The notes under the pieces were generated by a model. That model was given only the letters and a program-made list of their open reading frames with translations, did not search any database and had not been told where the DNA came from. Position numbers and translations under genes: made by a program. From positions 1-25,476 of the forward strand of contig CALDLA010000045.1 in NCBI GenBank assembly GCA_937898415.1: a stretch of DNA of 25,476 bases. The letters are read 5' to 3'. The DNA is from an uncultured Prevotellaceae bacterium (GTDB lineage Bacteria; Bacteroidota; Bacteroidia; Bacteroidales; Bacteroidaceae). Positions 22,219-25,476 of this stretch are shown here, one piece after another (the stretch's first letter is position 1; every line of letters starts with the position of its first letter).

Positions 22219-22434
22219 GGAAATGCGGAAAGTAGGAAATGCGGAAAGTGGACATTAAGCCTTTTCTAAGTGCGGAAGAGAGACATTTATAGTATAAGTT
22301 TTTTATAAATATTATTATTAATATATTATTATTAATATATAAATAATTATTACCATAATTAATTACTACTCTATAATATCTCCCTCAGAATACCTTAATG
22401 TCCACTTTCCTACTTTCCTACTTTCCTACTTTCT
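22219..22434. repeat. 216-bp inverted-repeat element with octamer arms and AT-rich core
   Basis: The left arm (22219-22259) is four octamers, GGAAATGC / GGAAAGTA / GGAAATGC / GGAAAGTG, then GACATTAAG. The right arm (22394-22434) is the reverse complement: CTTAATGTC, CACTTTCC, then TACTTTCC copies. The inner 17 bp (GGAAAGTGGACATTAAG) are identical. The 134-bp core is extremely AT-rich, with runs of ATTATT and TATTAATA, and contains no ORF of note. It fills most of the 397-bp gap between the DUF3127 gene and the AlkZ-related gene. No transposase is present; it could be a MITE-like element or a structured region. Confidence 0.7.
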
Positions 22435-22456
22435 CGACGACAAAGTTTCTTTATCC

Positions 22457-22476
22457 GTTACAGTTACAGCGTTACA
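22457..22476. repeat. Triple GTTACA repeat downstream of the AlkZ-related gene
   Basis: GTTACA occurs at 22457, 22463 and 22471, the first two directly adjacent and the third after a 2-nt gap. It lies 14 nt past the stop of the minus-strand gene at 22491 and 22 nt from the inverted-repeat element. Its function is unknown. Confidence 0.45.
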
Positions 22477-22490
22477 GTAATTAGAAATAT

Positions 22491-23159
22491 TTACTTCACC
22501 ATCCGCATGATCTGTTGCGTGGTAGCCTCGGGACAGATGTGATGAAGGTGCGTGCAGATGCGGTCAAGCGACTCCTGGGGAGTGCGGAGACATTGGCAGG
22601 CATCATGGCCGTAGAGCTGCTCGGGCGTGGTGAGCAGCGACCATCCCCAGCCATACTCGCGACCATGACGGTCGGTGGGATAGACAAAGTCCTCGGTGAC
22701 GATGCGGGAGGCCATCTGGAGGCGGGTGACGTAGCTGTCGAAGCGGCTGCGCATCTTCGGACCGTCGAAGCCGCAGAGGGTACGCAGTTCACGGGTGATG
22801 AGGCTGCCGTGCTCAGCAAGGGTCAGCAGGATGGCCTCCTCAATACTGCCGTCCGCAGGTGCAGGATGCTTGCTGCGGCGATAGTTGCAGAAGTCGGGCC
22901 ACCACTCGCGGCTGATGAAGCCTGCCTTTCCGGCGAAGAACTTGCCGTAGACGTGGCCGCCGACGGTGATGACCTCACCCTTCCACTTCCATAGTGGCCA
23001 GTCCCATCCGCCGTCGGGGAGCACCACGTAGCGACAGTCCTCGTCGACCATGTCCTCGGCGGCGAAGCCGTTGATGCCGCTGTCGAGCAGGGGCAGGAAA
23101 CCGATGCGGCTGATGAGCTCCATCAGTTCTGCGCTGTGATGTATTTCAGGAAATCTCAT
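22491..23159 (-). CDS. AlkZ-related winged-helix protein
   Basis: This 222-aa protein matches my recollection of the Bacteroidota family annotated as AlkZ-related: IGFLPLLDSGINGFAAEDMVDEDC, PDGGWDWPLWKWKGEV, GKFFAGKAGFISREWWPDFCN and a winged-helix region SIEEAILLTLAEHGSLITRELR...CGFDGPKMRSRFDSYVTRLQM. AlkZ (YcaQ) glycosylases unhook DNA crosslinks, but this protein is much shorter and I do not see the catalytic Q-x-D/Q motif, so enzymatic activity is doubtful. Its ATG directly follows the radA stop (TAAATG), implying coupled translation and a possible shared DNA-repair role. Confidence 0.75.
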   Translation of the reverse strand: MRFPEIHHSAELMELISRIGFLPLLDSGINGFAAEDMVDEDCRYVVLPDGGWDWPLWKWKGEVITVGGHVYGKFFAGKAGFISREWWPDFCNYRRSKHPAPADGSIEEAILLTLAEHGSLITRELRTLCGFDGPKMRSRFDSYVTRLQMASRIVTEDFVYPTDRHGREYGWGWSLLTTPEQLYGHDACQCLRTPQESLDRICTHLHHICPEATTQQIMRMVK

Positions 23160-24557
23160 TTATCCGAACAATGTACGAAGGGCTTCCTCGACCTTGCGGA
23201 CGGGATGGAGGTGGATCTTGAACTTACGGTGGTCGAAGCCTTGCATATTATATTTAGGTATAATCATGTCAGTAAATCCTAACTTCTCGGCTTCGGCAAT
23301 GCGCTGTTCCATGCGGTTGACGGGACGTACCTCGCCTGACAGTCCTACTTCGCCCGCCATGCACCAGCCACTCTCAATGGGGGTGTCGACGTTAGACGAC
23401 AGGACGGCGGCAATGACAGAGAGGTCCATCGCCATGTCTGTGACGCGCAGGCCGCCGGCAATGTTGAGGAATACATCCTTCTGCATGAGCTTGAAACCTA
23501 CGCGCTTTTCGAGCACGGCTAAGAGCATGTTGAGGCGGCGCTGGTCGAAGCCTGTGGCTGACCGCTGAGGGGTGCCGTAGGCGGCTGACGATACCAGGGC
23601 CTGTGTCTCGACAAGGAACGGACGAACGCCCTCGATAGCCGATGAGATGGCTACGCCCGAGAGTCCGTCGTGGTCGTCGGTCAGTAATAATTCGGAGGGG
23701 TTGGAGACCTGTCGGAGCCCTGTTTGCTGCATTTCATAAATGCCTAATTCCGAGGTACTTCCGAACCGGTTCTTCATGCTTCGCAGGATGCGGTACATAT
23801 AGTGCTGGTCGCCCTCGAACTGAATGACGGCATCGACGATGTGCTCCAGGATTTTGGGGCCTGCCAGCGAGCCTTCCTTGGTGATGTGGCCGATAAGGAT
23901 GACGGGGACGCCTGAGGTCTTGGCAAAGCGGAGTAGGGCAGCGGCGCACTCACGTACCTGGGCAATGGAGCCGGCGCTGGACTCGACATCCTCGGTAGCG
24001 ATGGTCTGGATGGAGTCGATGACCACCAACTGCGGCTGCACCTCCTTGATGTGTTCGAAGATGGTCTCCAAGGAGTTTTCGCAGAGGATGAGGAAGTTGT
24101 CGTCGTTGGTGAGCTTATTGAGTCTTTCGGCGCGCATCTTCAGCTGGTGGGCGCTCTCTTCGCCGCTGACGTAGAGAATGCGCATGTCGGACAGTCCGAG
24201 CATCGTCTGGAGCGAAAGGGTTGACTTGCCGATGCCCGGCTCGCCGCCTAACAGCACGATGGAGCCCGGCACGAGACCGCCGCCCAGCACGCGGTTCAGT
24301 TCCTGGTCGCGCATGTCGATGCGTGGATCATCCTTGGACGAGATGTCGCGCAGCCGCAGCACCTTGCCCGCATCGCGACTCTTGGCCGAGATGCTGTTAC
24401 TCCCTGAGCCCTTGCCGGCGAGGGCAGACGTCGTCGTGAGCCCCACCTTGATTTCCTTGAACGTGTTCCACTGTCCACAGGCTGGACACTTGCCTATCCA
24501 CTTGGCCGACTCCTGTCCGCAGTTTTCGCAGACGTATGCTATCTTCTCTTTTGCCAT
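23160..24557 (-). CDS. radA: DNA repair protein RadA
   Basis: The 465-aa product has an N-terminal zinc finger (C10, C13, C24, C27), a RecA-like ATPase with Walker A GGEPGIGKST (residues 104-113), Walker B LVVIDSIQT, the RadA-specific KNRFGSTSE motif, and a C-terminal Lon-protease-like domain (GGLRVTDMAMDLSVIAAVLSS, SGEVRPV). RadA drives branch migration of recombination intermediates. Length is typical. It lies downstream of rpmA after a strong hairpin and has no visible -7 box of its own, so it probably receives read-through from the ribosomal genes. Confidence 0.97.
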   Translation of the reverse strand: MAKEKIAYVCENCGQESAKWIGKCPACGQWNTFKEIKVGLTTTSALAGKGSGSNSISAKSRDAGKVLRLRDISSKDDPRIDMRDQELNRVLGGGLVPGSIVLLGGEPGIGKSTLSLQTMLGLSDMRILYVSGEESAHQLKMRAERLNKLTNDDNFLILCENSLETIFEHIKEVQPQLVVIDSIQTIATEDVESSAGSIAQVRECAAALLRFAKTSGVPVILIGHITKEGSLAGPKILEHIVDAVIQFEGDQHYMYRILRSMKNRFGSTSELGIYEMQQTGLRQVSNPSELLLTDDHDGLSGVAISSAIEGVRPFLVETQALVSSAAYGTPQRSATGFDQRRLNMLLAVLEKRVGFKLMQKDVFLNIAGGLRVTDMAMDLSVIAAVLSSNVDTPIESGWCMAGEVGLSGEVRPVNRMEQRIAEAEKLGFTDMIIPKYNMQGFDHRKFKIHLHPVRKVEEALRTLFG

Positions 24558-24568
24558 AACCTATGAAG

Positions 24569-24606
24569 CAGAAATCCCGCTTCTCGGGACGAGAAACGGG
24601 ATTCTG
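24569..24606. terminator. Strong hairpin between rpmA and radA
   Basis: The left (24569-24586) and right (24590-24606) arms pair almost completely (CAGAAATCCCG-TTCTCG with CGAGAA-CGGGATTCTG) around a 3-nt loop. The T-rich flank lies on the plus side, opposite to the rpmA-radA direction, and it ends only 11 nt from the radA ATG. It may be a partial terminator, a processing site or a mRNA stabiliser. Confidence 0.6.
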
Positions 24607-24643
24607 TTGTTTGTTTGGAATAAATTGTTTGCTTGTTTGTTAC

Positions 24644-24907
24644 TTAGGCTTCAGCGTTGGGAACTACTGAAACGACGCTCTTGTCGTACTTGCCCTTGTG
24701 GAACTTCACGGTTCCGTCAACGAGCGCATAGAGCGTATCGTCCTTACCAATAGCCACGTTGTTACCCGGATTGTGCTTCGTACCGCGCTGGCGAACGATG
24801 ATGTTGCCGGCAACGCACTGCTGACCGCCGAAGATCTTGATGCCCAGTCGCTGAGCTGCTGATTCGCGGCCGTTCTTAGAACTACCTACACCTTTTTTAT
24901 GAGCCAT
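24644..24907 (-). CDS. rpmA: 50S ribosomal protein L27
   Basis: The 87-aa product is canonical L27: MAHKKGVGSSKNGRESAAQR, GGQQCVAGNIIVRQRGTK, HNPGNNVAIGKDDTL. L27 lies near the peptidyl-transferase centre. The N-terminus begins MAHKKG, so it lacks the N-terminal extension that is cleaved off in Firmicutes L27. It follows rplU by 18 nt and is preceded by a near-perfect Shine-Dalgarno. Confidence 0.98.
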   Translation of the reverse strand: MAHKKGVGSSKNGRESAAQRLGIKIFGGQQCVAGNIIVRQRGTKHNPGNNVAIGKDDTLYALVDGTVKFHKGKYDKSVVSVVPNAEA

Positions 24908-24915
24908 TTCTAAGT

Positions 24916-24921
24916 CCTCCT
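24916..24921 (-). promoter_or_regulatory. Unusually strong Shine-Dalgarno for rpmA
   Basis: The minus strand reads AAGGAGGA, with AGGAGG at 24916-24921, 8 nt before the rpmA ATG. Most genes here lack a Shine-Dalgarno, as expected for Bacteroidota, so this site stands out. Confidence 0.6.
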
Positions 24922-24925
24922 TACT

Positions 24926-25243
24926 TTAAGCGATTACTGATTTAACTTCTACCTGTGTGAACTGCTCACGATGACCGTTGCGCTTGCGAGAGTCCTTGCG
25001 GCGCTTCATCTTGAAGACAATCACCTTGTCGCCCTTGACGAGCGGGTTCACAACTTCACACACTACTTTTGCTCCCTCTACGGTGGGGGCACCTACCTGA
25101 ACTGCACCGTCAGCATCTACGAGCAGTACCTTGTCAAATTCAACAGTCTTACCGGCTTCCACGTCCTTGATGTGGTGGACGAAGAGCTTCTTGCCCTGCT
25201 CGGCCTTGAACTGCTGACCCTGAATTTCTACAATTGCGTACAT
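24926..25243 (-). CDS. rplU: 50S ribosomal protein L21
   Basis: The 105-aa product is canonical L21: MYAIVEIQGQQFKAEQGKKL at the start, DVEAGKTVEFDKVLLV in the middle and KMKRRKDSRKRNGHREQFT at the end. L21 binds 23S rRNA in the large subunit. rplU and rpmA form the usual L21-L27 pair, and radA and the AlkZ-related gene follow on the same strand. An 85-90-nt leader with possible hairpins separates it from its promoter. Confidence 0.98.
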   Translation of the reverse strand: MYAIVEIQGQQFKAEQGKKLFVHHIKDVEAGKTVEFDKVLLVDADGAVQVGAPTVEGAKVVCEVVNPLVKGDKVIVFKMKRRKDSRKRNGHREQFTQVEVKSVIA

Positions 25244-25273
25244 TGCTTTTTAAATATGTATTTAGGGTTTTTT

Positions 25274-25321
25274 CCGCGAGGCGGCGTACGTCCGTACACA
25301 CTTCACTCTGCCCCAACGGAC
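25274..25321 (-). promoter_or_regulatory. Possible structured leader of rplU
   Basis: In the predicted rplU leader, GTCCGT and ACGGAC (25316-25321 and 25290-25295) can form a 6-bp stem around a 20-nt loop. CCGC/GCGG (25281-25284 and 25274-25277) forms a second, followed on the minus strand by a run of A. Ribosomal-protein leaders are often autoregulatory, but no known motif was matched. Confidence 0.35.
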
Positions 25322-25333
25322 TCTAACGGGCTG

Positions 25334-25341
25334 CAAAGGTA
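25334..25341 (-). promoter_or_regulatory. -7 element (TACCTTTG) for the rplU-rpmA-radA unit
   Basis: The reverse complement of 25334-25341 is TACCTTTG, an exact TAnnTTTG match 90 nt upstream of the rplU ATG. A clear -33 TTTG is not seen. Confidence 0.68.
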
Positions 25342-25351
25342 CTACTTTTAA

Positions 25352-25384
25352 ATGAGAAATGAGGAATGAGGAATGAGAAATAGG
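25352..25384. repeat. AATGAGGA-type short tandem repeat upstream of the rplU promoter
   Basis: The interval is composed of four near-copies of AATGAGAA / AATGAGGA. It is purine-rich, like the heptamer and octamer arrays elsewhere in the window. Confidence 0.55.
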
Positions 25385-25433
25385 CAATAGTTTATGAAAG
25401 TTTAACGTTTGAGGTTGGGCAAAGTAACTACTC

Positions 25434-25455
25434 AGTCATGTACCCATGACTTTTT
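25434..25455 (+). terminator. Hairpin with T-run near the right edge
   Basis: AGTCATG (25434-25440) and CATGACT (25445-25451) form a perfect 7-bp stem with a 4-nt loop, ending in five T residues: an intrinsic-terminator shape on the plus strand. No plus-strand gene is visible just upstream, so its role is unclear. From 25385 to 25433 I see nothing definable. Confidence 0.4.
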
Positions 25456-25476
25456 AGGTGGTACCAATCGTACCTC

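Noticed and set aside
22260..22393. AT-rich core near dnaN as a replication origin
   Set aside because: No cluster of DnaA boxes is visible; TTATCCGTT at 22451 is only one imperfect match, and no dnaA lies in the window.

Overview
The window reads as chromosomal DNA of a Bacteroidales bacterium, most likely a Prevotellaceae member (Prevotella or Segatella type). The grounds are: TAnnTTTG -7 promoter elements before most transcription units; almost no Shine-Dalgarno sequences; a ribosomal protein S16 with a long Ala/Lys/Glu tail; the Bacteroidota families DUF4835 and DUF3127; a class III fructose-1,6-bisphosphatase; and secreted CE1 esterases with an N-terminal E-set domain paired with a GH3 enzyme. 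Product names come from reading the translations by eye; no database search was run.

Layout. 1-41 is the tail of an unidentified gene, followed by a terminator. 244-5030 (+) is a three-gene glycan-degradation operon: CE1 esterase, GH3 glycosidase, paralogous CE1 esterase. 5042-6245 (-) holds a family 2 glycosyltransferase and L-rhamnose mutarotase. 6397-10287 (+) holds rpsP, pheT and a YebC/PmpR gene. 10332-10730 (-) is a small lipoprotein. 10831-13576 (+) is lepA, a Crp/Fnr-type regulator and a small acidic lipoprotein. 13668-21522 (-) is a long same-strand run, apparently one transcription unit from the dnaN promoter: dnaN, a DEDDh exonuclease, a DUF4835 exported protein, a minimal GT2, a GT4-like protein, fbp and a Dcu C4-dicarboxylate transporter. 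21680-22093 (+) is a DUF3127 protein ending in an SSB-like acidic tip. 22094-22490 is a gene-free gap holding a terminator and a large inverted-repeat element. 22491-25243 (-) is rplU, rpmA, radA and an AlkZ-related protein gene.

How the genes fit together. The left block removes acyl decorations and trims oligosaccharides outside the cytoplasm, and the mutarotase would help use released L-rhamnose. The centre and right are mainly housekeeping: translation (S16, PheT, YebC, LepA, L21, L27), replication and repair (beta clamp, exonuclease, DUF3127, RadA, AlkZ-related), and gluconeogenesis with fumarate/succinate exchange (Fbp, Dcu).

The least explained features are short tandem repeats at gene junctions. 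A heptamer family (TGAAAAG-like, next to small GC-rich palindromes) occurs as an inverted pair at 19412-19540, where it supplies the start codon and whole signal-peptide region of the DUF4835 gene and the last codons of the exonuclease gene. It also occurs as a single array at 20351-20398. An octamer family (GGAAAGTA-like) forms the arms of a 216-bp inverted-repeat element with an AT-only-looking core at 22219-22434. These look like non-autonomous, MITE-like or structural repeats and are the best candidates for something undescribed here. I saw no tRNA, rRNA, CRISPR array, transposase or phage gene.
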